Program-made: the position numbers and the translations under genes | Notes under the pieces: generated by a model | Told to the model about the DNA's origin: nothing | Database searches by the model: none | What the model saw: only the letters and a program-made list of their open reading frames with translations | Assembly: GCA_016783505.1 (NCBI GenBank) | Contig: JADHWK010000003.1 | Span: 26,227-90,226 of the forward strand | Length of the DNA stretch: 64,000 bases | Direction: 5' to 3' | DNA from: Candidatus Zhuqueibacterota bacterium | Lineage (GTDB): Bacteria; BS750m-G25 | In this document: positions 1-8,329 of the stretch, piece after piece | How positions within the stretch are numbered: the stretch's first letter is position 1 | Layout of the letters: the number at the start of each line of letters is the position of its first letter

Positions 1-31
1 ATCTTGCGAAGGTTCAAAACCTTCGCAAGAT
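1..31 (-). terminator. Terminator-like hairpin after the STAS gene
   Basis: A perfect 13-bp inverted repeat (ATCTTGCGAAGGT / ACCTTCGCAAGAT) with a 5-nt loop lies directly after the stop codon of the STAS gene, at the window edge. Any T-run would fall outside the window, so terminator function is inferred from position and stem strength. Confidence 0.5.
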
Positions 32-32
32 T

Positions 33-368
33 TTATTTGAAACTCTGGACCGCCTCTCCTTCATCCCGACAGATGTCGAACAGGCGCTTGAGGAACGAGG
101 TCTTTAAAAACCCACCATTTTCCCCATTCAGATGGGTAATTTTCAATTGTCCCCCCGATTCACGAATACGGGAGTAGGCGGAGACCAAAATCCCCAGGCT
201 TCTGTGGGATGTAATGGATACTCCGGCTAGATTAAGGACAATATGAAGTTTGTCCTTCTCGATCAGCCAGGAAATGATATGGTCCAACTGAACCATTCCC
301 ACCGGGTTCAAATCCCCCCTCAAACGGAGGATGGCGACACCCCTCCGTTCCCTGAGAATCATCTCCAT
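33..368 (-). CDS. STAS-domain protein (anti-sigma factor antagonist-like)
   Basis: This 111-residue protein is a single STAS domain of the SpoIIAA/RsbV type. The family binds a kinase anti-sigma factor in the cytoplasm and is switched by serine phosphorylation. The fold is recognisable from the opening strands (ILRERRGVAILRLRGDL) and the NLAGVSITSHRSLGILV segment. In canonical members that segment reads D-S-S-G-L-G, with Ser next to Asp as the phosphosite. Here it reads S-H-R-S-L-G, so the usual Asp-Ser pair is gone and a phospho-switch is doubtful. The gene lies 88 bases downstream of mraZ in the same direction, where mraW would be expected, and may share its transcript. The partner kinase or phosphatase is not in the window. 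Confidence 0.8.
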   Translation of the reverse strand: MEMILRERRGVAILRLRGDLNPVGMVQLDHIISWLIEKDKLHIVLNLAGVSITSHRSLGILVSAYSRIRESGGQLKITHLNGENGGFLKTSFLKRLFDICRDEGEAVQSFK

Positions 369-456
369 GGAAGGTACACCTTTGACTATTTTGGGTTAGG
401 CGAGAATTATATAAATGAAGGGATACTGTCTAAAACTGGAAAGATCGCCAAGGAAG

Positions 457-897
457 CTAAAACATAATAGTCTCGGCAATTTGTTCGTAGGACTCGGAAG
501 ATTTTTCTATGTAGTCTTTAAAAATATGGGTAGCCCAGATCTCAATGTGATCCAGGGCACCGATGATTATCACCTCCTTCTGAATACCGGCTGTCTGTAG
601 CAAAGGGGCTGGGATAGGAATACGGCCCTGCTTGTCGAATTGGCCTTCTGAAGCATGGGCGGTCATCATCCTGACGAAGAGCCGGTGATTTTTTTGGGTC
701 ATAGAAAGACCCCTCAGTTTATCCTCTATCTTTTTCCACTCGTCTAAGGGATAGACAAAGAGACACTGTTCAAGACCCCGGGTAACCACGAAGGTTTCAT
801 TAGCTTCAGGGGGCAAGGCCTTCCGGAATTTTGCCGGGATGTTCACCCGACCCTTATCGTCGAGGGAATATTGATACTGCCCTTTAAAAGAAGACAT
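457..897 (-). CDS. mraZ: Transcriptional regulator MraZ
   Basis: MraZ is the DNA-binding repressor of the division and cell-wall (dcw) cluster, made of two tandem SpoVT-AbrB domains that assemble into a ring. Both swapped-hairpin cores are visible: LDDKGRVNIPAKFRKAL near residues 12-28 and FDKQGRIPIPAPLL near residues 87-100. The length (146 residues) is typical. Three GTGGG-type boxes at 10-bp spacing and a consensus promoter lie just upstream, so autoregulation is expected. The start has no clear Shine-Dalgarno sequence. The usual downstream mraW/ftsL/ftsI genes do not follow; a STAS gene does. Confidence 0.95.
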   Translation of the reverse strand: MSSFKGQYQYSLDDKGRVNIPAKFRKALPPEANETFVVTRGLEQCLFVYPLDEWKKIEDKLRGLSMTQKNHRLFVRMMTAHASEGQFDKQGRIPIPAPLLQTAGIQKEVIIIGALDHIEIWATHIFKDYIEKSSESYEQIAETIMF

Positions 898-910
898 AAG
901 AAAATAGATT

Positions 911-936
911 CCCCATTTCTACCCACTATTACCCAC
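911..936 (-). promoter_or_regulatory. MraZ operator (three TGGG-type boxes)
   Basis: Read on the minus strand, the leader carries GTGGG, GTGGG and ATGGG boxes spaced every 10 bp. This matches known MraZ operators, which are direct TGGGN repeats separated by 5 nt. They lie between the promoter -10 and the mraZ start. Confidence 0.85.
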
Positions 937-945
937 TTAGTTAGA

Positions 946-974
946 ATAATAAGACATTTTTCTCAAAAAGTCAA
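946..974 (-). promoter_or_regulatory. mraZ promoter (TTGACT-17-TATTAT)
   Basis: On the minus strand, TTGACT (974-969) and TATTAT (951-946) are separated by exactly 17 bp, directly upstream of the MraZ boxes. MraZ bound there would overlap the start site. Confidence 0.8.
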
Positions 975-979
975 GAGAA

Positions 980-1010
980 AAATAAAAAAAATAGCCCTAT
1001 GGGCTATTTT
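980..1010 (-). terminator. Intrinsic terminator, possibly bidirectional
   Basis: The 10-bp perfect stem AAAATAGCCC/GGGCTATTTT has a 3-nt loop and is followed on the minus strand by a T-rich run. It ends minus-strand transcription coming from rmlA before the mraZ promoter. The symmetric T-ends could also act on plus. Confidence 0.8.
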
Positions 1011-1190
1011 AAAGGGGTCAAAACCCCGGTTCCCCCCTTTTTTGGGGAGGAACATTTAAAAGCGACTGATCTTCCGGGAAGTTAGGTCATCTAATCTTTC
1101 CCCCTGCCCGGATTATAGTGAAGCTTCGCCTCCCTGGGCCATGCGGCGTCTAGCCCCGGGTAGGCAAACCGATAAGACAAGAATTAAGAA

Positions 1191-1466
1191 AATCCGAAAT
1201 CCGAATATCGAAATCCGAAACATCCCGAATAATCGGGACAAATATCAAATGCTCAAAAAGTTTTTCACTTATACGCAATATGGCTCTCGCCTTTTTAGCG
1301 AACGAAAGAGGTGCGATATTCCAAATCATGTTGTTTAGGATTTTGAATTTTAGTCATTGGTCAGGCGCCCAACTGATTTGTATTTGTTTCGAGCTTCGTC
1401 CCGAAGGTTCGGGATCGTGCTTCCGTCAGGCGCCGGACTGATCGGATTATTTAAGGTATTTTGTTC
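1191..1466. repeat. Dispersed intergenic repeat, family X, copy 1
   Basis: This segment shares ordered blocks with 20206-20480: an AATCCGAAAT-rich start, a TCGGGACAAATATCAAA block, a GGTCAGGCGCC block, and GGACTGATCGGATT followed by GTATTTT. It also carries two 16-bp palindromes of the TCCCGAANNTTCGGGA family (1223-1238 and 1399-1414). It fills the space between rmlA and its terminator. The short plus-strand ORF at 1141-1338 is low-complexity repeat sequence and is not called a gene. Confidence 0.7.
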
Positions 1467-1528
1467 TGCAATAAAGTTGCATCGCTGACTAACCACTAAA
1501 ATTCGGGAAAACTCTATCTTCTCCCCAT

Positions 1529-2266
1529 TTATCCCCTTCTCGATGAATAGAAATTGGGTTCGTCATCCGCCAGCTCATTGGCCAATTTCAGCGACTCGAA
1601 GGTGCCCGCGTCAGTCCACCATCCCCGCATGAGGTTAAAGGTCATCTCTCCCCTCCTGATGTAATCGTTGTTCACGTCCGTTATCTCCAGTTCGCCCCGC
1701 CCCGAGGGCTTTAGGGTACGGATAATATCGAACACCCGGGGATCATACATGTAAATGCCAGTAACGGCCAGCTTGCTCTTTGGTTCTTTGGGCTTTTCAT
1801 CGATAGACAAAATCTTATTCCCCCTGACTTCCGCCACTCCGAAGCGCTGCGGATGGGGAACCTCCTTCAATAAAACTTTAGCCCCCTTTCCTTGGTTTCG
1901 ATATTCTTCAACGTAGGTAGTAATATCATCGGCAAAGATGTTGTCCCCCAAGATAACCACCATCAGCTCTTCCCCCACAAACACCTCGGCCAATCCTAAG
2001 GCCTCGGCTATCCCCCTCGCTTCATCCTGGACCTTGTAGGTAAACTGGCATTTAAAATCCCTCCCGCTGCCCAAAAGGTTGACCACATCCCCCATATGTT
2101 CCACCCCGGTGACTACCAGAATATCTTTTACACCCGCCCTGAGTAGTTTCTTAATCGGATGAAAAATCATCGGTTCGTGACCCACAGGAAGCAGGTGTTT
2201 GTTGGTCACCTTGGTCAAGGGATAAAGCCTCGACCCCGTTCCCCCCGCCAGAATAATCCCTTTCAT
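1529..2266 (-). CDS. rmlA: Glucose-1-phosphate thymidylyltransferase-like nucleotidyltransferase
   Basis: This 245-residue sugar-nucleotide pyrophosphorylase transfers a nucleotide (probably dTTP) to glucose-1-phosphate, the first step to dTDP-rhamnose or related surface sugars. It has the signature GGTGSRLYPLT at residues 8-18, the metal-binding D108 in VVILGDN, and the EKPKEPKS segment. It is shorter than the E. coli RmlA (about 290 residues) and belongs to the short RmlA-like forms, so substrate specificity is not fixed. A GGAGG ribosome binding site precedes the ATG. It follows a Wzi-like porin gene by 11 bases, suggesting a shared role in capsule or O-antigen production. No rmlBCD genes are present in the window. 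Confidence 0.88.
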   Translation of the reverse strand: MKGIILAGGTGSRLYPLTKVTNKHLLPVGHEPMIFHPIKKLLRAGVKDILVVTGVEHMGDVVNLLGSGRDFKCQFTYKVQDEARGIAEALGLAEVFVGEELMVVILGDNIFADDITTYVEEYRNQGKGAKVLLKEVPHPQRFGVAEVRGNKILSIDEKPKEPKSKLAVTGIYMYDPRVFDIIRTLKPSGRGELEITDVNNDYIRRGEMTFNLMRGWWTDAGTFESLKLANELADDEPNFYSSRRG

Positions 2267-2277
2267 CGTCCCTCCGA

Positions 2278-3855
2278 TCAGTCAAAAAAACGGTCAACGT
2301 TTAAGTATAGGCTGATCTTTCCATTGATCTCTTTATCATTTTCCCCAAGTTGGTTTTCTCTGTTTTTGATTGCCGAATGATCAAGCTGGAAGGAAACGTT
2401 TAGGTTGGCCGATGGTTGATATAAAGCCATGACCCGAATGGTCCAGGTTCTTTCTACTATCCCGAAAGGGAAGTCCTCATGATAGCCTTCAGCTACGGTA
2501 TAATCCAACCAAGGGGTGTCCCAATCGGCCTCCACCCGCCCCTCACCTCGCCGGGTTTTGACAACTTCCACCGAAGTTTTAAACAAAGGAGACATCCATT
2601 TCCCCACCCGCACCTGCCAGCGGTCAAAATCGTTGCCCAGGAAATAGCCAATAGGACGATTTCGATGGAGGAATTTTTCCCAGCGGTTGGGGGTGTTATA
2701 CGTCCGATTAGTAACACCGGTGTATTCGATCCCAAGATTGCTTCCACCCACGCCTAAAAAATCTGCCCACTGAAATCCCACCAGCCAGCCGAGCTCGTTG
2801 GGCTCCAGGTCACCGGGTTCCTTTTTATCCACCTGGAAGTCGTCCACTAAAAATTCCCCATAGAATTCAAAATTTGGTCGGGGGAAGAAGTCAAAATCAA
2901 TACAACCAAGGGTATTGCCCGCCGCCCCGGGGTCGTTGTTCTGCACCCCATGGAAGAGGAGAAACGGGTTAAGGTACCGCAATTCCAGGGTGCGGTTATC
3001 CCCCCCATAAAGAATCACCTCGGTGAAACCCAGATTGAGTTTCGGACTCAGCGCCAGGTCCAACCGATGGGCGGCCAGATAGCGCCTGGCCCCGTCCCGG
3101 GTGTCCAGTTCGGCGGTGAAAAACGTAAACCCCATCAGTCGGGTTCTGCCCTGCAAGAGCAGTAGGTCAAAGGGCCGGGAGTGATCCGATATGAGCAGGT
3201 TTCCGCTCCGCCCTGAACCCCACTTTAAAAAATCCCGGCCCAGCTTTATCCCCACGTATTTCCCCCGATAGAAAAGATAGGCCTGTTCGGTATAGGCGGC
3301 CATATCCCGCCACCGTTTGCCAATATAGGTGGCATCGTCCGCCAGATAGGGATCCAGGATCATCCCATTAAAGACCACTAGATGTTCTCCGGCCATGACC
3401 CCAATTTTGCTGCGGGCCCTACTCCGAAAAGTGGTGCCGCCCTCCCGAATTACATTTCCATCTCCCTCAATCAAGGCTCCCAATTTAACGGTCACCCCCT
3501 CATCGGATTTAAGCTCCTCAATTTCGGGGCGAAACTCCTCCTGTAGCCGATCAATAAGCCACTGTTCCTCCCGGGTCGGGAAATGCCTGGAAAGATCAAT
3601 AGCTTCCTGAATCTCCAATAACCCCAGGGCCACTTCCCCCCGGGTATACGGCTTATTGAGGACAAAAAGGTCACTGAAATACCCTCGGGTCCGGAGCTCA
3701 TCCAGATGACCATAAGCCCAATGATAGGTGGGCAGGGTCTCCAGAATACCTGCTAATAATCTAGCTCCAAATAGGCCGAACCAAAACAAAAGAAACAAAA
3801 ATTTTGTTTTAGAGGGGATAAATTTTATTATTCTTTTACCTTTCCAAAAACTCAT
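2278..3855 (-). CDS. Wzi-like capsule assembly outer-membrane protein
   Basis: The 525-residue product has a lysine-rich N-terminus, a hydrophobic segment at about residues 13-36 (signal peptide or anchor), and an alternating beta-barrel pattern ending in a C-terminal Phe-containing strand (LNVDRFFD). The middle (KLGRDFLKWGSGRSGNLLIS, then LELRYLNPFLLFHGVQ) matches the capsule assembly Wzi family (PF14052). Those proteins form an outer-membrane barrel that helps attach capsule to the surface. The early region is SLH-like or linker sequence (YTRGEVALGLLEIQEA). It sits immediately upstream of rmlA in the same direction, consistent with surface polysaccharide assembly. Confidence 0.78.
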   Translation of the reverse strand: MSFWKGKRIIKFIPSKTKFLFLLFWFGLFGARLLAGILETLPTYHWAYGHLDELRTRGYFSDLFVLNKPYTRGEVALGLLEIQEAIDLSRHFPTREEQWLIDRLQEEFRPEIEELKSDEGVTVKLGALIEGDGNVIREGGTTFRSRARSKIGVMAGEHLVVFNGMILDPYLADDATYIGKRWRDMAAYTEQAYLFYRGKYVGIKLGRDFLKWGSGRSGNLLISDHSRPFDLLLLQGRTRLMGFTFFTAELDTRDGARRYLAAHRLDLALSPKLNLGFTEVILYGGDNRTLELRYLNPFLLFHGVQNNDPGAAGNTLGCIDFDFFPRPNFEFYGEFLVDDFQVDKKEPGDLEPNELGWLVGFQWADFLGVGGSNLGIEYTGVTNRTYNTPNRWEKFLHRNRPIGYFLGNDFDRWQVRVGKWMSPLFKTSVEVVKTRRGEGRVEADWDTPWLDYTVAEGYHEDFPFGIVERTWTIRVMALYQPSANLNVSFQLDHSAIKNRENQLGENDKEINGKISLYLNVDRFFD

Positions 3856-3879
3856 AGCCTTTCAAAGCCAGTAATTGGT

Positions 3880-3960
3880 TTGTACTGATGTTCTGATCCA
3901 CTGATATTCTTCACACTGATATCCTGATTGTCTGATATACTTATTTCCATAGGATACTTC
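3880..3960. repeat. CTGATATTC/CTGATATCC dispersed repeat, copy 1
   Basis: The stretch ACTGATATTCTTC-ACACTGATATCCTGATTGTCTGATATACTTATT is nearly the same as one at 36911-36965, and a shorter copy lies at 28500-28525. Each copy is a series of degenerate CTGATA units. Confidence 0.6.
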
Positions 3961-4055
3961 CGAACTTCTTAATCCTCAAAGACCGCCGGTTACTATTACG
4001 CTTTTACTATACAAAAATCATATGCCGAAGCATCGGGATTCACGATTTTTCAAGC

Positions 4056-4937
4056 TTAGAAGTTTACTTCGCTAGCGCTTAATTTATACTTCGCTAAGTG
4101 GACTTTCTTCATTTTCTCCAGCAAACTATAGGGAATCTGTAAATTCCCTTTGCCCACCCCCAGTTGCACATGGGGTTTCCATTCACCATGAAAGTCGGTG
4201 CCCCCGGTGACCAACAGGTTAAAGTTATTGGCCAATCGGAGGTAAAGCTCGGTCTGTTCCTCCAAATGGGGGCTGCAGAAGACCTCGATACCCCCCAGAC
4301 CCATCCGTTTTAAATGCTCAACGATGGTAGAAAGTTCAGCCTCTGATTCCGCTCCCAGGGAAAAGGGATGGGCCAGGACGGCAAGTCCTCCCGCCCGCCT
4401 GATCACTTCGATCCCCTGCTGGGCAGAAAACCTCTGTTTTTGCACGTAGGCCGGGGCCCCATTGCCCAGGTATTTTTCGAACGCCTGAGCAGTGGAATGA
4501 ACATACCCCCGGTCCACCAGCGCCTGGGCGATATGGGGCCTACCAATGTAGTTCCCACCTGAGATCTCCTTTACCTCCTGCTCGGTTACCATCAGCCCTA
4601 GTTGATGAAGCCGACGAAAAATCTGGGGGTTTCGCTTTCGGCGATACCCCTGGAGTAGCCTTATGCTGGCGATTAACTCCGGATTTCGATAATCAATGAA
4701 ATAACCCAGCATGTGGGCGGGGCGGCCGTCCAAATCCACGCTGATCTCCATCCCCGGGATTACTTCCATTCCCAATCGTTCCCCCTCCAGCACGGCTGGT
4801 TCATTCCCAGCAATTTCATCATGGTCGGTAATTGCGATAGCCGCCAGCCCGATTTTCTTGGCCTCTTTTACTACCCTGACTGGCGACAGAAATCCGTCGG
4901 ATAGATTGGTGTGAATGTGAAGATCAATAGTTTTCAT
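4056..4937 (-). CDS. PHP-domain metal-dependent phosphoesterase
   Basis: This 293-residue protein is a PHP-domain phosphoesterase of the YciV/RNase AM class. Relatives act on nucleoside 3',5'-bisphosphates or 5' RNA ends. The metal motifs are visible: HIH at residues 7-9, the TDHDE motif near 40, HPFSLG near 190 and the late GGTDFHGEW. The insert with GYFIDYRNPELIASIRLLQG is typical of this family. The start overlaps the 3' end of the MttB-family gene by 14 bases, so the two are probably co-transcribed, but nothing points to a role in methyl transfer. Confidence 0.88.
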   Translation of the reverse strand: MKTIDLHIHTNLSDGFLSPVRVVKEAKKIGLAAIAITDHDEIAGNEPAVLEGERLGMEVIPGMEISVDLDGRPAHMLGYFIDYRNPELIASIRLLQGYRRKRNPQIFRRLHQLGLMVTEQEVKEISGGNYIGRPHIAQALVDRGYVHSTAQAFEKYLGNGAPAYVQKQRFSAQQGIEVIRRAGGLAVLAHPFSLGAESEAELSTIVEHLKRMGLGGIEVFCSPHLEEQTELYLRLANNFNLLVTGGTDFHGEWKPHVQLGVGKGNLQIPYSLLEKMKKVHLAKYKLSASEVNF

Positions 4938-6387
4938 TTATAGGCAGATAATCCATCCCGAACTTCTGGAGCTCACGGGTCATCAGATCGGTCAACTCCT
5001 TCTCCACTCCTTCTGGTAACGGGCACTCCTGCCGGGTGGTTAAAAGGTCTGAAACCCGTTGATGGGCCCTTTCCCAGGCAGAACTTTTCCCACCCGCGGT
5101 CCCCCGGTCGAGCAGGCGGCTGGGAAAGTGAAATTCTTTGCGGAACCATTTAAGCGTATGGGGATGGGAGAGGAAATCACCCCTTTCACAAAGCTCCGCC
5201 AAAAGGTCCAGTGCCATTGGTGTCTCCCGCTGGGTGATGCCTTGAACCAGACGATATGCTGATCCGCAGATCTCGTTATCCAGCACCAGTTTTTCCAGGC
5301 TCTGGGCGCTTTCAAAATTCAGCATTCCCGCCCCGGAGACCACGTTAACCCCGGCTAATGAGGCCAACAGCGTCCCCATGCCCGACTCCAGCCCCGCCTG
5401 GTAGTCCCCCAGCTTGGCGTCCGAAAGCCCCATGTATGCGTGGGTGGGAAGGCCCAGAAATTTTCCGATCTGCGTATAAGCGCAGTCAATGAGCCACGTC
5501 TCCATAGCCCCCATGGGGGTTGTGCCTTGACTCATGTCTAAGATCGCCGGGGATCCCCCGTAAATAATGGGGGCACCAGGATGGGCCAGTTGGGAGATCA
5601 CAATCCCGGCCAGATTTTCGGCCGTGTGCTGTACCAGGGTACCGGTCAGTGTAACGGGGGCGTTTCCCCCGGCAAGGGGCATGGCCACCAGCTCCGCCGG
5701 AACGCCATAGCGACCGCAATCCAGCAGGGCCTGACAGGTGAGATCGCTCCATTTCAAAGGTGGTGAGGGACAGACATCGAAAATCGCCAGGGGTTTATTC
5801 CTCAGCTCTTCTTCGCTTCCCCTTACCACCACCAGCATATTCTTCATGACCCCGAAGCTCTCCTTGGCGAAGGTGCCCGTCACCACAGGTTTACGGCAGT
5901 GCTTTAAGGCCAGATAAAGCCGATAGCTGTCGGCGGCTCCCTTGGGCACGTCAGCGCAGATCAAAGCGGTGCTCTGGGCTTGGATATGGCTTAGACCTTC
6001 CACTACCCGACAGAGGTTCAGGAAATCCCGGGTAACCGGTTCCCTCATAGATCCCTTTTCATAGTCTAGAATTTTCAGGGCCGCCGATCCGGGATTAAAA
6101 TAAACGTTATCCTTCTCCAAGAATAGTTTCGCTTCCCCATCACGATCATATATCGTAATTGATTTAGGCACCGTTCTAAGCGCCCCCTCAACGACTGAAC
6201 GGGAAAAAAATGCCCTGTGATCTGACTTTCGAACCTTTTGTCCATGATCACGCAGAATACCCCGAGCCTGGGCATTTTCGATCCGCACCCCCACCTTTTC
6301 CAACACTTGAGTCGCCTCATCAACGATGGAAGAGGCCAACTTTTCGGAAAGAAGTTTTAGCTTAGGCCGTAGGATTTGGGTTTTCAT
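4924..6387 (-). CDS. MttB-family trimethylamine/betaine:corrinoid methyltransferase (non-pyrrolysine)
   Basis: The product belongs to the MttB superfamily (PF06253), whose members move a methyl group from a methylated amine onto a Co(I) corrinoid protein. I start it at the ATG at 6387, which overlaps the upstream stop as TGATG and has a GGAAG ribosome binding site. The longer reading from 6435 would add 16 residues inside the upstream gene. That gives 487 residues, the normal size, read through without any in-frame amber codon. It therefore resembles the glycine betaine-type MtgB group, not the pyrrolysine enzymes. Its substrate cannot be told. It is translationally coupled to a MetH-type reactivation-domain protein, with a homocysteine methyltransferase upstream, suggesting methyl flow toward methionine. 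Confidence 0.88.
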   Translation of the reverse strand: MKTQILRPKLKLLSEKLASSIVDEATQVLEKVGVRIENAQARGILRDHGQKVRKSDHRAFFSRSVVEGALRTVPKSITIYDRDGEAKLFLEKDNVYFNPGSAALKILDYEKGSMREPVTRDFLNLCRVVEGLSHIQAQSTALICADVPKGAADSYRLYLALKHCRKPVVTGTFAKESFGVMKNMLVVVRGSEEELRNKPLAIFDVCPSPPLKWSDLTCQALLDCGRYGVPAELVAMPLAGGNAPVTLTGTLVQHTAENLAGIVISQLAHPGAPIIYGGSPAILDMSQGTTPMGAMETWLIDCAYTQIGKFLGLPTHAYMGLSDAKLGDYQAGLESGMGTLLASLAGVNVVSGAGMLNFESAQSLEKLVLDNEICGSAYRLVQGITQRETPMALDLLAELCERGDFLSHPHTLKWFRKEFHFPSRLLDRGTAGGKSSAWERAHQRVSDLLTTRQECPLPEGVEKELTDLMTRELQKFGMDYLPINENY

Positions 6388-7040
6388 CAATCTTCCTTTC
6401 GGTAGGAACAATTGGTCAAAGTACATTCCCGGCACAGGGATTGATAGCTCGTAGCATCGGGCTGGGCATAAAGCCGCACCGCAAATGAGACCGACTTTCT
6501 AGGGATCATCACACAGTCCGGGGTCAGTTTCACCCCGGCGGTATTCCCGTTGAAATTGGAGAAGAGCTCATGCTGTTCGGTCAGCGCCCACTTGCCGTAG
6601 CCCGGGCTGATGCGGCAGCTGGGAGAAAACCCTTTTACAAGGACTTCCTGACATATTTCGCTGTTGAGCACATCGGCAGCGTATTCGGCAGCAGCGGAGC
6701 CGATGGCATCGTAGATCATCCCCAGGGAAGTCTCCCCCCGCCCAAAAAGGTTGTTGATCTGCCCCTCCAAACCTTCCCCGATGGTGCAGATAGCCAGTCC
6801 GATCTGTCGGCATTTACCGAAGACGGCGCCGTTCCCCATTCGCTCCACAAAGGTATAAACGCCCCTGGGGCGGATGAAGGATGGGGCTTCTCCCAATCCC
6901 CTTTCAATCAGCACCGCTATCTGGGAGGTTAACCGGGTGTGGCCAGGTTTGTATCCTAAATACCTAAGAACTTCTTCCCGGTTAATCTCTATCCCAAAAT
7001 CGTCCAATGTCTTAATTTTATTCGTCAATATTTCTCTCAT
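6387..7040 (-). CDS. Vitamin B12-dependent methionine synthase activation-domain protein
   Basis: This 217-residue protein resembles the C-terminal reactivation domain of cobalamin-dependent methionine synthase (PF02965). That domain binds S-adenosylmethionine and reductively remethylates cob(II)alamin. The SAM-contacting signature is visible as PSCRISPGYGKWAL near residue 145, and a Cys-rich tail (CRECTLTNCSY) follows. Stand-alone versions act with separate methyltransferase and corrinoid modules. The stop overlaps the start of the MttB-family gene (TGATG), implying coupled expression. No corrinoid-binding protein (DxHxxG) is visible in the cluster. Confidence 0.85.
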   Translation of the reverse strand: MREILTNKIKTLDDFGIEINREEVLRYLGYKPGHTRLTSQIAVLIERGLGEAPSFIRPRGVYTFVERMGNGAVFGKCRQIGLAICTIGEGLEGQINNLFGRGETSLGMIYDAIGSAAAEYAADVLNSEICQEVLVKGFSPSCRISPGYGKWALTEQHELFSNFNGNTAGVKLTPDCVMIPRKSVSFAVRLYAQPDATSYQSLCRECTLTNCSYRKED

Positions 7041-7365
7041 ACGAAACCTACGCCACTTTCTTAGATGCCTTTGTTAACCTAGACGTATCGGAATTTATAA
7101 GAAAGAGCCATAAAGTTACACCGAACCTTCGAGATTATGTTCAAAAAAAAAGAGGGGCTAAGATGCATCCTGCCCGTAGCCGGGTTACGACCACGGCGGA
7201 ACATGGGAGAATTCATTTACCTCCCAACATCAAAGGACAACTGATACACTTCTAATTCATAATGACTCTTGATAACTTTCCTCTTATCCCCTCTGCTCCC
7301 TTGCTCCCATGCTCTTTTAAGTCTCGAGATTTCTAAGAAAGGTCTAAGATGTTGCCCAAAAGGGG
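7041..7365. other. Intergenic region with a possible four-helix-bundle protein remnant
   Basis: No intact gene is seen. On the minus strand, 7221-7268 reads SHYELEVYQLSFDVGR followed by a stop. It resembles the conserved start of the 23S rRNA intervening-sequence/four-helix-bundle proteins (LEVYQLAFEL), so it may be a stub of one. A purine-rich GGAGCAAGGGAGCAGAGGGG stretch precedes it; a similar tract lies near 17600. Confidence 0.3.
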
Positions 7366-8244
7366 CTAATTTCTTAATTTTCGGGCCACCGCCCCGATAA
7401 ATTCCGGCGTGGTGCCGCAGCATCCCCCCACCATTCGCACCCCTGATTGCACCATCCGATATATATCCTCGGCGAAGGCCTCGGGGGATTGGTCGTAAAC
7501 AGGCTGTCCGTTCCGAAGGCCGGGCTGGCCGGCGTTGGGTTCCATAAGAGCGGGCAGATCTGTGCCGGTCAGAAATTCTGAGGCCAAAAGAAGCATATCC
7601 GAACTTCCCAGGGTGCAGTTGGCCCCCACTCCGTCGGCCCCTGCTTCACCCAGAACACGGATGGAATCGGGGACCCCGTTACCCATGATTGTAAAAAAAC
7701 CCCGGGGGGTCTTCTGAAAGGTCATACAGACAAAGACGGGAAGCCTCCCAGCCCGTTTCGCCCCCCGGACGGCGGCCACCGCTTCCCGTAGGTCAGATAA
7801 GGTTTCTATGGTAATTAAATCCACCCCCTCATCAACCAAAATCCCGGCCTGTTCAAAGAAAATCCCCTCAATTTCTTCAGCATTAAACTTTTCGTCTGGA
7901 TCCCAAAATTTTCCCGTCGGCCCTAGGTTTCCGGCCACAAATTTATCCGGCGGACAAACCGACAGGACCAACTGCACGGCTTTTCTGTTGATCATGTCCA
8001 ATCTATCCTCCAGATGGTGTTTTTGAAGATAGTGCAGGTTGGCCCCAAAGGTATTCGTTTGCCCCACGTCGCATCCGGCGTCAAAATAGGACCGGTGGAG
8101 GGCCTTGACTTCATGGGGACGGTCCAGATTCCAGACTTCGGGGATAACCCCAAGGGGAAGCCCCTTCTGTTGCAGCATGGTCCCCTTGGCCCCGTCAATA
8201 AGAACCACCCTTTCTTTAATCAAATTTAGGATGTCTTTTTTCAA
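7366..8244 (-). CDS. Homocysteine S-methyltransferase (MetH N-terminal-domain type)
   Basis: This 292-residue TIM-barrel enzyme moves a methyl group onto homocysteine to make methionine. The zinc thiolate ligands are visible in VGANCTLG (near 207) and in the C-terminal GGCCGTTPEF. The opening LIDGAKGTMLQQKGLP is the family's N-terminal signature. It equals the first module of MetH without the folate, cobalamin or activation modules. The start is a TTG (8244) with AGGA upstream; a TTGAAA-17-TATCTT promoter lies 24-52 bases upstream. Downstream are the activation-domain gene and the MttB-family gene, so the cluster looks like a disassembled corrinoid methionine synthase. Confidence 0.87.
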   Translation of the reverse strand: MKKDILNLIKERVVLIDGAKGTMLQQKGLPLGVIPEVWNLDRPHEVKALHRSYFDAGCDVGQTNTFGANLHYLQKHHLEDRLDMINRKAVQLVLSVCPPDKFVAGNLGPTGKFWDPDEKFNAEEIEGIFFEQAGILVDEGVDLITIETLSDLREAVAAVRGAKRAGRLPVFVCMTFQKTPRGFFTIMGNGVPDSIRVLGEAGADGVGANCTLGSSDMLLLASEFLTGTDLPALMEPNAGQPGLRNGQPVYDQSPEAFAEDIYRMVQSGVRMVGGCCGTTPEFIGAVARKLRN

Positions 8245-8267
8245 AAGAATCCTGTTTAAGCCCTATG

Positions 8268-8296
8268 AAGATACGGATTTTAAACCAAATTTTCAA
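8268..8296 (-). promoter_or_regulatory. Promoter of the homocysteine methyltransferase gene
   Basis: On the minus strand, TTGAAA (8296-8291) and TATCTT (8273-8268) are 17 bp apart. An ATCCG precedes the -10, as in the L21 promoter. No cobalamin or SAM riboswitch fits in the short leader. Confidence 0.65.
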
Positions 8297-8303
8297 GAGA
8301 AAA

Positions 8304-8329
8304 CTAAAAACGCAGGCTCAAAGCCTGCG
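8304..8329 (-). terminator. Intrinsic terminator
   Basis: The stem CGCAGGCT/AGCCTGCG has a 3-nt loop and is followed on minus by TTTTTAG. It separates upstream minus-strand transcription (LemA side) from the methyltransferase promoter. Confidence 0.8.

Noticed and set aside
1141..1338. Short plus-strand ORF near rmlA
   Set aside because: It consists of dispersed repeat sequence (AATCCGAAAT units) with no start signal or family match.
4924..6387. Pyrrolysine use in the MttB-family gene
   Set aside because: The frame is continuous for the normal length with no in-frame UAG, so it is a non-Pyl family member.
7217..7423. Minus-strand ORF between the methyltransferase genes as a real gene
   Set aside because: It overlaps the end of the homocysteine methyltransferase and only its last 16 residues resemble a known family; kept as a remnant note.
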